64,000 bases of DNA from Prorocentrum cordatum. Its lineage: Eukaryota > Sar > Dinophyceae > Prorocentrales > Prorocentraceae. Shown here piece after piece: positions 10,613-21,885 of this stretch; the first letter of the stretch is position 1, and the number at the start of each line of letters is the position of its first letter. The DNA lies in contig CAUYUJ010007491.1 of the NCBI GenBank assembly GCA_963575745.1, forward strand, positions 51,602 through 115,601. The letters are read 5' to 3'. Under the pieces are notes generated by a model. It worked only from the letters and a program-made list of their open reading frames with translations, was not told the DNA's origin and searched no databases. A program made the position numbers and the translations under genes.

Positions 10613-11212
10613 AATTCTCGTTTAGAAGGAATAATTATTGTTGGTGCCCCCTCTGGTAACCGTTGTATTTGTCAATTGAAGTGTTTCTCCTGGGGTTCGC
10701 GCCCTGTTTTTTTACAACGGCAAATGAGGGGTTACCAAACTGCGCCCCTGGCCCCGGGTGTACAACAACAACAACAACGGATCCCGCCTTTATGCTTCCT
10801 CACAACTTATTCTCAAATCGCGCTCTTGCGCAGGACGTCCTCACAATTTGTACAAGAATCGCGCTCCCGAGTGGGTCTTCCCCGCAATTGATTCAGACGC
10901 CGCGCCCTCGACACTCAGGAATCACGCTCTCGCTGTGGATATCCTCACGGTTTTTCGGGGAATCGCGCTATCGTTCCAGATCCCTTCGCGATCCATGCAG
11001 GACGCACGCTTCAGCAACCCGCCTGCCCCTTGTCTCTTCCTTCCATCCGTCCTCTCTTCCCCGGCCTTACGGGCTGCACGAAATACACGCTGCAGATCAG
11101 AAAGGTATACCCCTACGGAGGTACGATGGAATATGAAGAGGGTGGGTATCGAAGGTTTGGGATATACGTGTCGAATGTCACGCGAATAGGTACGAGCGAG
11201 CAGGCTTAAACT
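10613..11212. other. No gene; degenerate ~55-bp repeat
   Basis: (A/G)(A/G)AATC(A/G)CGCTCT-C motifs recur near 10817, 10856, 10918 and 10967, pointing to an old minisatellite. A (CAA)n block lies at about 10762-10778. No protein is recognised. Confidence 0.45.
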
Positions 11213-11600
11213 GATTGGTGTTGTTGTTGCTGTTGCTGTTGTTGCTGTTATTGCTGTTGTTTTTGCTGTTGTGTTTGTTGCTGTTGTTGTTGTTGTTGCT
11301 GTTGTTGTTGTTGATGATGTTATGTTTGTTGTTGTTGCTGTTGTTATTACTGTTATTGATATTGTTGCTGTTGCTGTTGTGTTTGGCGTTGGATTGTTTA
11401 TAATACTAGTAATATTAATAATAATAATAATAATAATAATAGTATTAATAGTAAAAGGAATTGTAAGATTGAGAACAAGAGTGTTACCGTTGTAGTTGCT
11501 GTTGCTGTTGTGGTTGCTGTTGTTGTTGTTGCTGCTGTTGTTGTTGTGGTTGTGGTTGTGGTTGTGGTTGTTGTTGCTGCTGTGGTTGTGGTTGTTGTCG
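11213..11600. repeat. (GTT)n microsatellite with an AT-rich centre
   Basis: GTT/GCT triplets flank a short (AAT)n block at about 11418-11442. Confidence 0.95.
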
Positions 11601-11642
11601 GTACAGAACACTGCCTGGAGGCCCCATAGTGGGGGGAACGCG

Positions 11643-11717
11643 ACGGGCAACGAGCAACGGAGGACCCATGCGAGGCCCCGTGGGCCCCGCAGGGGCCCTC
11701 CGTTGCTCGTTGCCCGT
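11643..11717. repeat. Hairpin with perfect 21-bp arms
   Basis: The 21 bases at 11643-11663 (starting ACGGGCAACGAGCAACGG) are exactly complementary to 11697-11717. The 33-bp loop contains GGCCCCGTGGGCCCC. Noncoding. Confidence 0.85.
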
Positions 11718-11729
11718 AGAACTTACCAG

Positions 11730-12250
11730 GGGGTCTTCATAATTCCCCTGGACTCCTGAAATTGCTTTAGGGTTCCTCTGAGATCCTCAGGGCCCCCCTG
11801 ATTCCCTCAGTGTTTGTCAGGGTTCCTCAGGGACCCTTAGGGATCCCCAGAGATCTTCATGGCTTCTTCGGGTTCCTCAGGGTTCCTCAGGATCACTGAG
11901 GAAGCCTCCGGATTCTTCCGGGCTCTCCACGACCTCTTAGGATTGATCCCCCAGAGTGCCACAGGGATCCTCAGAATTCCTCGCCCCCCTCCCAGGATTG
12001 TCCCAGGGTTCCTCAGGGTTCTTGGGGATGCCTCGGGACTTTTCGAAATCGATCAGGAGTCCTCAGTGTTCCTCAGGTTCCCCGAGATCTTCAGGCTTCC
12101 CCAGGACTCCTAAGGGCTCAGGGTTCCTCAAAGGTCCTCAGGATTCCTCAGGGTCTGTAAGAAATCCTTAGGGCTCCTCAGGGCTCCTCGGGACTCGTCA
12201 GGAGTCCTTCGGGTCTCTCAGGGGCCCTCAGGACTCTTCAGGCTGCATCA
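11730..12250. repeat. CCTCAGGGTT minisatellite
   Basis: About 500 bp of degenerate 10-12-bp units around GGTTCCTCAGG and GGACTCCTCAGG. Confidence 0.85.
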
Positions 12251-12624
12251 GGAATGTTTGGGACTCCGCGGGAATCCTGTAGGTGTTCTGGAGGAGTGCT
12301 TCCGCAAAGCGTGGCTACTCCCTCGATCTGAAGTGGGGCCATGGTGTTCGGGACGGTCTGAACTGGCCGTCTTGAGGGTCTGAAGTGTTGGCCGTCTGGA
12401 GGGTCTGAGTGGCCGTCTTGGGCCATCGAGGGGTTTTGTGATGCCATCGTGGGTCCGTCGTGGACTTTCTCGCGCGTGCGCGCTGCCCCTGGGGATGAGG
12501 ACGAGGATGAGGAAGTGAAGGAAATGAGGAGCAGGTGAAGAGAAGGAAGAGGAGGGGGAGGAGGAGGAGGAGGAGGTGAAGATTATGAGGATGAGCATGA
12601 TGAGTGACGGGGGCGGGGTTGGAT
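12251..12624. other. No gene; short GAG/GAT tract
   Basis: Unique sequence, then interrupted GAGGA/GATGA triplets at 12493-12600. Confidence 0.5.
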
Positions 12625-12982
12625 TGTGATGAAGATGAAGGTGATGGTGATGATGGTCATGAGCATGGTTGCACTGATGATGACGGTTGTGACGATTACA
12701 ACGATGTTTTTTTTTTTTCTGATGACGATGGCGATTGTGTTGGTGGTTATCATGATAACGATGATGGTGATTATGATTACTGTGGTGCTGGTGCTGGTGA
12801 TGGTGTTGATGACGGTGATTCTCATATTAATGATGATGGCGATGATTATGATGATGATGATTGTATTCATGCTGATCATGATGACGATTATAATGCTGGT
12901 GCTGGTGGTAATGACGGTGATGGTGATGGTGATGATGATGATGATGATGATGGTGATGATGATGGTTGTGACGGTGATGTAA
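12625..12982. repeat. (GAT)n microsatellite
   Basis: GAT triplets heavily mixed with GGT, GAC and AAT variants. Confidence 0.9.
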
Positions 12983-13139
12983 GACGGAGGGGCAGGACAA
13001 AGAAAAACAGGACGGCGAGGACAAGTGTCACATGTGATCCCTTGTCCGTCCCAGTTGTTGGGGCGCCCTCACGGGGCGCGTTTGGGCCGTACCGCCGTAC
13101 CGGGGCTGTTCTGAACTATTGTGGAGCAGTCTTAGGAAT

Positions 13140-13485
13140 CCGGTTGTGCCTTCTCGGGGCCCTCCAATGCCATCTTGGGGTTCTCTTGCGTTTTCTTGGG
13201 TTCTGTAGTATGGATTCCTTGATTCATATACTTTACGCAAGATTCCTTCTTACCTATTCCCTTTTGAGAGATTCCTCCGTGCAGATTTCTTGCCGAGGTT
13301 CCTTAGGACAGATTATTTTTCAAGGAATCGCTACTTTACTAAGGACTCATTATGCTGGATTCCTTTGTAGACATTCCTTGCTGAGGGTTCCTTTATCAAG
13401 AAGGACTCATGTGTAACTATTCCTTAGGACAGATTCCTCAGTAAGGACTCTTGCGTTCAGATTCCTCAGTAATGGCTTTGTATTG
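13140..13485. repeat. ATTCCTT minisatellite, short array
   Basis: Degenerate 13-16-bp units around GATTCCTT. Same family as 22690-24290. Confidence 0.8.
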
Positions 13486-13532
13486 AGGCGGCGCACGGTG
13501 GCGCAACAGAGCGATCTAGGAGGACACCCGTT

Positions 13533-13640
13533 TCATGGTCAAGGTTCATGGTTTCAGGGTAAGGTTCATGGTCAAGGTTCATGGTTTCAGGGTAAGGTCC
13601 ATGGGTAAAGTTCATGGTTTAAGGTCAAGATGTCATGGTT
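13533..13640. repeat. TCAAGGTTCATGG tandem repeat
   Basis: Short units of GGTCAAGGTTCATGGTTTCAG repeated four to five times. Confidence 0.8.
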
Positions 13641-14235
13641 TTGTAAGGTTGATTTTTTCACTATCATGTTACGTTGCTACCGTCGAAGGGCCCTTTGGGG
13701 AGGAGCGCTTGATATTTATCTTAGCAGCGAGCCCCACAAATGCAACTGCGGCACCGTGGTGCATGTGAAATGGAAAGGGGGAATCGGCTCCCCATGCGGC
13801 CGCGGCCACTGGGGCTTTCGGTCGAGTCTCCTACGGGTGCACGACATGCGAGTGACGGGTGCGCCGACATGCGCGGGGGCCTCCATTTTGATCACGAGTC
13901 CGAGGGCCCGAGGCGTTTCCTGTATCGAAATCGGCTCCTCTTGCGCATCGTTTCTTTCGATGGGACCTCTCGGGGCGATGCCCCCTCCTCCCTCCTCGGT
14001 CTTTCTTTATCCGTCCTCATCCTGCCCCCCCTTCGTTTTGTCAAGTATGTCCTCCCTCCTCCTCATCCGCATCCGCATCCTCATCCTCCCTCCTTCTTCC
14101 TCCCTCGTCCCTCCCTTCTCCATCCCTCCTCCCCGCCTCTTTGCATTCTCAGCATGCCCTCGCCTTCGATCCTTTCCCACTCTTTCTCCTTGTCCTCACC
14201 CTCCCCTTCCTCCTAGTCATCATCATTTTTAAAAG
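13641..14235. other. No gene recognised
   Basis: A frame at 13630-14214 has some mixed composition at its start, then runs into CCTCC-rich sequence. No domain is identifiable. Confidence 0.4.
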
Positions 14236-14280
14236 TTTTGGGTTTTAGGTCTTAGGTCTTAGGTGTTAGGTATGCCGTAT
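14236..14280. repeat. Short telomere-like heptamer run
   Basis: TTTTGGG, TTTTAGG, TCTTAGG, TCTTAGG and TGTTAGG follow one another in a strict 7-bp register. They resemble the TTTAGGG telomere repeat but are not exact. Confidence 0.55.
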
Positions 14281-15129
14281 GTCGTTTGTCCGCAAATTGC
14301 GGGTCCGAATGCCCCAGTGGCCACGTCCGCATATTCCGTAGCCTATGACCTATGGTATGACAACATTTTGTCTCAAGCATGAGGGGCATGAGGCATGAGT
14401 TTAGTCGAGTTGGCGTTTCTAGCTGCACCGATCGGCGGCGAACAACCAGACACAGACAATGTTGGCACTGACAATATTCAAATATCCAGCCTGAATCGCA
14501 ATCGTCGGTAGTATCTCTTGCAGAGATTGTAGGTGGTCCAGTTGTCAATGCGCCAGCGCCGTCAGCGCCTTGTGCTCGCACAATCCAATTCAGTAGCCAT
14601 ATGCTAGATGCTATAGAAGTAAGCGCAAGAAATGCTATATGCTACGCAATTATGCACCAGGTATGCTTTATGCTAGGTGCCACGCACATATGCTATATGC
14701 TAATACGATAAGCACAATTCAGTAACCATATGCGATATAAAAACCATAATGCTAAACTATACAAGTGTGAGTTGATGTGCGTAACCAAGCTTCAGCACAT
14801 GTAGATATTGGGCAGTTTAACATGTAAGTGTTGAGTGTAAACTGTAAACTGTAAACTGCTAGCTGTTTGCCATTTACACTTGTTCCTTGTGCAGACTGGC
14901 AAAATAAGATCCACATACTGACCAGACGCAATAATTCACTGGGACGATTGACAGATTGACCAGACACAATTCACTTGGAGGGCTGACCAGTTGACCGTAG
15001 TCGATTCACACTTAACAAGTAACAGGTTTACCAGTTTGAGAAAAGCACGCTGGGAATATTGGCAGATCTACAATCTTGACCAGATAAGATTGACATATTG
15101 ACATTGTAAGATTTGACACATTGGCCATA
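14281..15129. other. AT-richer stretch with short word repeats, no gene
   Basis: Clearly lower in GC than its neighbours. CATATGCTATATGC words recur at 14595-14770, and TTGACCAG words at 14915-15085. No frame or RNA gene is recognised. Confidence 0.5.
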
Positions 15130-15890
15130 TGCATGCCGCCCTATGAGATGCCGCCCGCGGGGCCGCATCCACCCATAGCGCTGATGCCGAAGAGAACGCA
15201 GCCAACGTCGAAGGGCCCGCCCCCGAAGAAGCACCCAATGACCCCCAAGGACCCGTCGCCTGCCAGCGCCCGGGCAGAGTCTGGGTAGCGCCTGGGGGCG
15301 CCAAGCAGCGCCTGGGCAGCGCCTGCGGCGCCGAAGACCAAGGGGCGCCTGGGGGCGCCTGGGAGCGCCGGGGGCCGCTTGGAGGCGCCTGGAGACGCCC
15401 GGCAACGCCCGAGACCCAGGAGCGCCTGGAGAGCGCTTGGACGCGTCTCGGCCTCGCGTAAGGCAGCGCTTGGGAACTCCTGAGGGGCGCTCAGGAACGC
15501 CTGGTGCGTCTGGGCTCGCCTGGGAGCGCCTGCCAGCGCCTGGGCAGCGCCTGGGCAGCGCCTGGGCAGCGCCTGAGAGCGCCTGGGGGCGCTTGGGAAC
15601 GCTTGGGGCTCGGGGCTGCCAGGAAGCGCCCGGGGGCGCCTGGCAGCGCCCAAGAGCGCCTAGGGGGCGCTTCGAAAAACCTCGGGCCCGCGCAAGGCGG
15701 CGCTTGGAGCTTCTGGGGAGCGCTTAAAGGCATTTGGTGCGTCTAGGGGCGGCTGGAAGCGCCTCGCAGCGCCTGTCGGCCCATGAGCAGCGCCTGAGCA
15801 GCGCCTGGGGGCGCCAGGCAGCGCTGTAGGACGCCTGGGAGCTCGGGGCGCTTGAGGGCGCTTGTACGCGCGCCGCGCGGTAGTTTGCGC
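15130..15890. repeat. 11-bp-period GCGCCTGGG minisatellite
   Basis: About 750 bp built on GCAGCGCCTGG, with GCGCTTGGG and GGGGCGCC variants. Perfect 11-bp steps are seen at 15525-15570. Confidence 0.85.
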
Positions 15891-16267
15891 TGGGGATGCT
15901 GACCGCTCGCGCACGAAACCATGGGTTTTGCAAGGGCCGGCGGGGGGTGCGTGAAGTGATGTGCGCCGCGAGGTATTTATTGCGCATGATTCTGGCGCGC
16001 CAGGCGTCCTCGTGCGCACCAGGCGCCCCCATGCGCCTGCGCGTTCCCCGGGAGCTCCCAAGCGCCGGCCAAAACGAGCACGAGGCCCATCCAAGCTTGG
16101 AGGCGCGTCCATCACCATCGCCAGCACCATCATCATCGTCAGCAATATCACCATCAGCATCACCAGCGCCATCAGCACCGTCATCATCGTCGACGCGTTT
16201 GAATTCTATATGTCATGGGACATTGGCGGGCGGGGCACGTCCAACAAGGAACAAGTCGGATCGCCAA
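15891..16267. other. No gene; short (ATC)n block
   Basis: Unique GC-rich sequence with an interrupted ATC/ACC triplet tract at about 16108-16190. Confidence 0.5.
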
Positions 16268-16495
16268 GTTGGCTCTAAGCTCTAAGCCCTAGGCCTTAAC
16301 CGCTTAAGCCATTAACCCTTGGCCTTGAGCCCTAAGCCCGGGGCCCTGAGCCCCAAACCCTGGGCCCTCAGCTTTAGGCTCTGAGCCCTGGGCCATGCGA
16401 ACTGAGCCCTGAGCCCCGACCCTTGAGCCCTGGGCCCTGCGCCTTGAGCCGTAAGCCCTGGGCGCCGAGGCCCTAGGCCCTGAGCCCGAGGTGCA
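16268..16495. repeat. Telomere-like heptamer array, part 1
   Basis: Units of GCCCTAA, GCCCTGA, GCCTTGA and GGCCCTG follow in 7-bp steps. The consensus is one or two substitutions from CCCTAAA. Confidence 0.75.
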
Positions 16496-17273
16496 AACGC
16501 GCACAGAACATGTGCCATGTGACCGCGCATGCGTCTCGTCGCGCATGCGACGCTTCAATCTTGCGTCAAATGGCTCGAGAATTTGGTGGAACTGCACGTC
16601 GGCCGCACTGTTTGAAAGAATCTGGCGCGTTGCCATCTCGTCGAGCGTCTTCTCTCGGCGCGCGGCCGAGCCGCGCCGCTCGCTTCGCGGTCCATTCGAA
16701 CGACTTCAGGCGCCACAAACGTCGACCTTGGCCGCCGCGAACGTCGACCTTGGTCGCCGAAAAGGTCGACCTTGGACCCGAAATTTGCGACCTTGCCCAG
16801 AGACCCCCCGCCATGGGCCCGGAAAGCCCCGGAAGGCCCCGGAAGACTTCCGGAAGACCCCACCTTACCATGGTCGACCCCCCCACCTTGGGCCCGGAAA
16901 GCCCCGGAAGGCCCCGGAAGACCTCCGGAAGACCCCACCTTGCCCAGGGTGTCAAGGTCCCCCTGATGCACCACGCCAGCCAGGCCAGGGTCAGAAAATT
17001 GCACCCCGGGCTCGCGCCCAGCCCACGGTCGCACAAGTGCGAACCAGAATGGCGCGCCGCTGGCCCATTAAGCACAGCGGATGTCTCGTCGCAAAGCTGC
17101 GCGCGGCGCCCGGGGGAGCGCGGCATGGGGTGCACGCCCCCGGGCCACTCCCAATGTCCCGCGGCAGAGGCATCGCGACGCGACAAGGCGCGGGCGCGCG
17201 GCGGCGGCGCCCGCCCCCCATCTCGGAGTTCGAGAGTCGCGGGGTTGCAGCGGCCCGACATTATTTGCTGCCT
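16496..17273. repeat. Spacer with ~80-bp tandem duplication
   Basis: GTCGACCTTGG motifs recur at 16722-16776. The block beginning GGGCCCGGAAAGCCCCGG then occurs at about 16813 and 16890, giving a two-copy tandem repeat ending near 16945. The rest of the interval holds no recognised gene. Confidence 0.65.
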
Positions 17274-18185
17274 GGGGCCTGGGCCCTCCGCCCTGAGCCT
17301 TGAGCCCTAAGCCGTAGGCCTTGCGCCCTGAACCATGAGTTCTGGGCCGCGGCCCTTCGGCCCTGAGCCTTGAGCCCCTGGGCCATAAGCCTTGAGCCCT
17401 GAGACTTGCGCCCTGCGCCCTGAGCCCTCAGCTCCGAGCCTTAAGAACTAAGCCCTTAGCCCTCAGCCCTGAGCCTTCGGCCCCTAGGTCCTAAGCAGCC
17501 CTGAGCCTTGTGCCCTGCGCCCTGGGCCCTAAGCCCGATGCCTCGGGCCTTCGGCCCAAGGCCCTCGGCCCCAAGCCCTGGGCCCCGAGCCATGAGTCTT
17601 GAACCTTCGGCCCTGAGCTCGGAGCCCTAAGAACTAATCCGCAATCCCTAAGCCCTAAGCCTTCAGCCCGGAGCCAAAAAGCTTACGCCCTCAACGTCTA
17701 CCCTCAGCCCTGAACCCTGAGCCTCAAGCCCTACGCCCTAAGCCCTAATCCCTGTGCCTTGAGCACAGAGCACTGAGCTCGAAACCCTAAGCCCGAAGCC
17801 TTAATCCCTTGGCCTCTAAGCCAGTAGCGCGTAGCCTTGAGCCTCGAGCCCATAGGCCCCGAAACCCACGCCCTGGGCCCTCAGCTTCAGGCTCTGAACT
17901 CTGAACCTGGGCCCTGAGACCTGAGCCCTGGGCCCTAAGCCTTAAGTTTTCGCGCCCTGAGCCATTGAATCTGAGCCGTGGCCCCTGGCCTTTCAGCCCT
18001 GAGACTTCAGCCCGAGCCTTGAGCCTCGAGCCTCGCGCCCTATGCCCTGGGCCCTCAGCTCGGAGCCTTAAGAACTAAGCCCTAAGCCCTGAGCCCTTCA
18101 CACTTTAAGCCTTGAGCCCTTAGCCGTCGGGCCCCAGCCCTGCGCCGCGACCTGCGCCCCCAGCCCCGGGCCCTAAGCAGCCCTG
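17274..18185. repeat. Telomere-like heptamer array, part 2
   Basis: About 900 bp of GAGCCCT/AAGCCCT/GAGCCTT units. Long parts keep an exact 7-bp register (for example 17290-17500) despite many substitutions. Confidence 0.8.
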
Positions 18186-18728
18186 AGCAAGGGGGAGGGG
18201 GGGGGGGGGAGGAGAAGGATAAGGAGGGGAGATGGGGAGAGGGAAGACATGAGTAATGAATAATACACACTGAAGTGTGAATATTGAAGAATGAGGTAAT
18301 GAGGTAATGAGATAATGAGTAATGAGGTGATGTCGTTCCGTCGCTCCTGCCCCCGCGCCCCCCCGCCCCCCGCCCTCTCCCCAAACCGCTTTCCGAGGCG
18401 GTGGGGAGATTATCCTAGTCTCCCGTGCCCCCATCCCCAGTCCTAGCCTCGAGTCTCGTCGTCGCCGTCGTCGTCGAGGAATGCTGCCAGCAAGGGCGTG
18501 TTGCGAGGGGTGATGGGGGCTCGCGGCGTGAGGGGGCATTGCAGCATCGCTGGTGCATCCCGGGTTTACTCGGGACCCCCCCCTCCTCCTCCACCTCCTC
18601 GTCGCCCATGGGACTCTGCAGCCCCCGGAGCCCCTGGGGCACTCCCCGACTCCTGCACCAACTGCGTCGACAAACGACGGCGCGATAGAGAGACGCAGAG
18701 AACGCGACAACACTGAACCTGGAGTGCA
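18186..18728. other. No gene recognised
   Basis: G-run, AATGAGGTAATGAG repeats at 18290-18330, then GC-rich sequence. A ~40-bp block near 18537-18580 (GCAGCATCGCTGGTGCATCC) is inverted at about 44985-45020. Confidence 0.4.
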
Positions 18729-19824
18729 TTGAGCAGCTGCCTGGCTCGAGTAAGTAATAAGCTGCAGGCTTCAGGCTACAGCAGCTACTCGCGCGGCCTG
18801 CACAGTGCCCAGCGCACAGCCTTCTCTGCGGCTGCCCCTGGGCCCCCGCCCAGCGACGCGCAGCGGCAGGGCGCAACGCCCATGATCAAGCAGGCGTCGT
18901 GGTCCCAGAGTTCAGTGAGCGAAGGGCCACGTGGGGGCATCGGGGAATACGCGATCTACATGAAGAAAGCCATGACGCAATTGCAGATCACGGCCTGCCA
19001 CATGGAAGCGTCACGGGCGGTGGCGGACATCAAGGTTGAGGAGCTCACCGCGATGAAAGAAAAGCTGGACATGCACCTCGTGATCGCGGAGCAGGGTCGC
19101 ACGTCCACCACCGACGAGAGGATGGCCAAGTGCGAGATGACCAGGCCCCTGCAAGCCAAGAGCAAGTGCGTCGGGCAGTCGATGTCCAAACTACTTGAGG
19201 TCAGGCCATCTGCAACATGGGAGGCTACTTGCCGCAGATCATGCCGATGCAGAAACAGCATGTCAGGTCATTCGTGGGCGACGGCGACAGCAGCCAGAAT
19301 AATGCGGGCCAGCGCGAGCGCAAGTGGGCGAAAGACCCGTCTAAGTGTATCGACTACGACAAGCTCGACATGGACAGCCCCGAGGCGTGGAAGCCCCTGG
19401 GCTGGAAAAGCAAAGCCGATCCCACTGATCCAAGGATTGGAAAAAGCATGGCTGGAAGGACTACGAGAACGAGGGCCCCGAGGCCTGGAAGCAAAATGGA
19501 TGGATCAACTTTAGCAAGCTCGATCTAAGTGACCCTTTGGTGTGGAAGCAGCTTGGACGGGTTGACAGAGATGAAGAGAGCCCGACCAAAGAGGTGGATG
19601 CCCAGACGCCCAAAGCTGGGACCAGTCCGGCCAGTCTTCAGGAAGCGAGGATCGGTTTAAGTTTCAAGTTTCACTTTGGGTGGTCGATCGCCAGACCTAG
19701 GGGGAGTTGGGCCACGGCCCAGGGTGCCACGCGCGCGCCTCGACGGCACGGTGGCACAGGCCACCGTGAGGAGTCAAAGCGTGCTTGGATCAATGCGGAG
19801 GTCGTCGAGATGAAAACGACTTGA
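18729..19824 (+). pseudogene. Frame-broken gene with W-K-x-x-G-W repeats, unknown family
   Basis: Coding-like sequence continues through three frames. Residues around GEYAIYMKKAMTQLQ and MKEKLDMHLVIAEQG are read in the frame starting at 18729. Near 19200 the likely frame changes, giving QAICNMGGYLPQIMPM and SPEAWKPLGWK. Near 19435 it changes again, giving KDWKKHGWK, GPEAWKQNGW and DPLVWKQLG. The protein thus had at least four short repeats of the form (G/D/S)P-x-(A/V)-W-K-x-x-G, preceded by a charged, probably helical segment. Each break needs a single-base shift and no splice signal is obvious, so I call it a pseudogene, though unrecognised introns or assembly errors are possible. Its 3' end runs into a TIR-like element. 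I do not recognise the family. Confidence 0.5.
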
Positions 19825-19840
19825 AACTTGAAACAAGTAC
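19650..19840. mobile_element. TIR-like element, TTTCAAGTTTC ends
   Basis: GTTTAAGTTTCAAGTTTC on the left faces ACTTGAAACTTGAAACA on the right, about 185 bp apart. GGTGCCACGCGCGC and GGCACGGTGGCAC give further internal symmetry. Confidence 0.5.
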
Positions 19841-19934
19841 CGAATGATTGTCGTCCTCTCCTCCTGCGGCCGCCTCAAGGCTGCTCCCCTATAATCAATA
19901 TCGCGCCAAATCAAATTCGTGCCTCAATAATTAA

Positions 19935-20265
19935 TGTCGCGACGATCGGCCATCTTCGAAGAATCTTTGGGCAAACTCGGGTTCCCATGGGGGCGTCTTG
20001 GACGTCTTGGAAGCGTATTAGGGTTGTGCTGGAGGCCGTTCGAGGCTGTCTTAGCCGTCTTGGAGGGCTTCTCGGACCGTCTTGGTGCCATCCTGGAGCC
20101 CTCTTGGTGCCGTCTTGGAGCCATCTTGGAACAACTACTACTGACCTTGCTTGACCTTGCAAGTGACCTTGAACCTTTTACCTTGGACCTTGACCTCAAA
20201 CCTTAAACCTTGAAAACCGAGGCCCAAAACCTTGACCTTAAACCGACGACCTTGACCCTCGGGGG
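19935..20265. repeat. CGTCTTGGA and CCTTGACC minisatellite
   Basis: Units of GCCGTCTTGGAG with 10-12-bp spacing (to 20120), then CCTTGACC/CCTTGAAC units (to 20260). The first type matches the large array at 47390-49800. Confidence 0.75.
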
Positions 20266-20501
20266 GTGTCCTCCTTGTTGCGCCGCGTGCGCCGCCTCAA
20301 GCTTTGTAGCTGAGATGCCTTATTGCGGATTCCTTAGTGGCTCCCCATCACAGGTCTTTTGCATCGGACTTTTTTACCTAACAGCGAATACTGATAGGTT
20401 TCTAATGGGCTAAAAAGAGAGCAGCAGATGACTCCACAGGGGGGTCTGGGCGGGTGCCGGACAGGGTGCCGCAGAAGTCGTTTTAAGCCAACAGTCACAC
20501 A

Positions 20502-20851
20502 CTTCGTGCTCTTCGACTTCCCAGAACTCCATTCCCGGGCCACATTCTGAATGCCCGGAGCCAACTGTAGGCCACTTCGTGCTCTTCGATTTCCCAGAAC
20601 TCCATTCCCGGGCCACATTTTGAATGCCCGGAGCCAACTGTAGGCCACTTCGTGCTCTTCGAGTTCCCAGAACTCCATTCCCGGGCCACATTTTGAATGC
20701 CCGGAGCCAACTGTAGGCCACTTCGTGCTCTTCGACTTCCCAGAACTCCATTCCCGGGCCACATTTTGAATGCCCGGAGCCAACTGTAGGCCACTTCGTG
20801 ATCTTCGAGTTCCCAGAACTCCATTCCCGGGCCACATTTTGAATGCCCAGA
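20502..20851. repeat. 73-bp tandem array, 4.8 copies
   Basis: Units begin at 20502, 20575, 20648, 20721 and 20794, exactly 73 bp apart, and differ by only a few bases. Each has CTTCGTGCTCTTCGA, CCATTCCCGGGCCACAT and GCCCGGAGCCAACTGTAGG. The uniformity marks a recent expansion. It is not CRISPR: there are no variable spacers. Confidence 0.95.
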
Positions 20852-20865
20852 AACTCTACGATTAC

Positions 20866-20982
20866 AATTACTACTACTACTACTTACTACCTACTACCTA
20901 CTACCTACTACCTACTACCTACTACCTACTACCTACTACCTACTACCTACTACCTACTACCTACTACCTACTACCTACTACT

Positions 20983-21063
<81 letters not shown>

Positions 21064-21116
21064 GACTACTACTGCTACTACTACTACGATACTACGACTA
21101 CTACCAATCATACCGA

Positions 21117-21184
<68 letters not shown>

Positions 21185-21312
21185 TTACTACTACTACTAT
21201 TACTACTACTACTACTACGACTTACTACTACTACTACTACTACTACTACTACCTACTACTACTACTACTACTACTACGACTACTACTAATACTACTACTA
21301 CTACTACTACCT
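20866..21312. repeat. (TAC)n microsatellite
   Basis: About 450 bp. CTACCTACTA hexamer units come first, then pure TAC triplets with a few CGA and ATT variants. Confidence 0.95.
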
Positions 21313-21321
21313 ACTCACCAG

Positions 21322-21885
21322 GAGGACGGAGGAGGAGGAGGAGGAGGAGGAGAAGGAGGAGGAGGAGGAGGAGGAGGAGGAGGAGGAGAGAACACCAGGA
21401 GGAGGAGGACGAGCAAGACGAGGAGGACGAGAACGAGGACGACCAGGAGAGGAGGAGGAGGAGGAGGAGGAGGGGAGGGGGAGGACTACCAGGAGGAGGA
21501 GGAGGAGGAGGAGGAGGAGGAGGAGGAAGAGGAGGAGGAGGACGAGGAGGAGGAGGAGGAGGAGGACGAGGAGGAGGAGGGGGGGGGAGAGCACCAGGAG
21601 GAGGAGAACGAGGACCACCAGGAGGAGGAGGAGGAGGAGGAGGAGGAGGAGGAGGAGGAGGAGGAGGAGGAGGAGGAGAAGAGAGCACCAGGAGGAGGAG
21701 GACGAGCAAGACGAGGAGGACGAGAACGAGGACGAGCAGGAGGAAGAGGAGGAGGAGGAGGAGGAGGAGGAGGAGGAGCAGGAGAAAGAGAAGGAGGAGG
21801 AGGAGGAGGAGGAGCAGGAGAAAGAGGACGAGCAGGAGGAGCACGAGGACGAGCAGGAGGAGGAGGAGGAGGACGAGCAGGAGGG
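21322..21885. repeat. (GGA)n microsatellite
   Basis: About 560 bp of GGA with GAC, GCA and CCA variants, directly after the TAC tract. Confidence 0.95.

Noticed and set aside
17274-18185. True chromosome end
   Set aside because: The heptamers are too degenerate and are followed by ordinary sequence on both sides.
20502-20851. CRISPR-like periodic array
   Set aside because: Units are contiguous 73-bp repeats without variable spacers, and the setting is eukaryotic.
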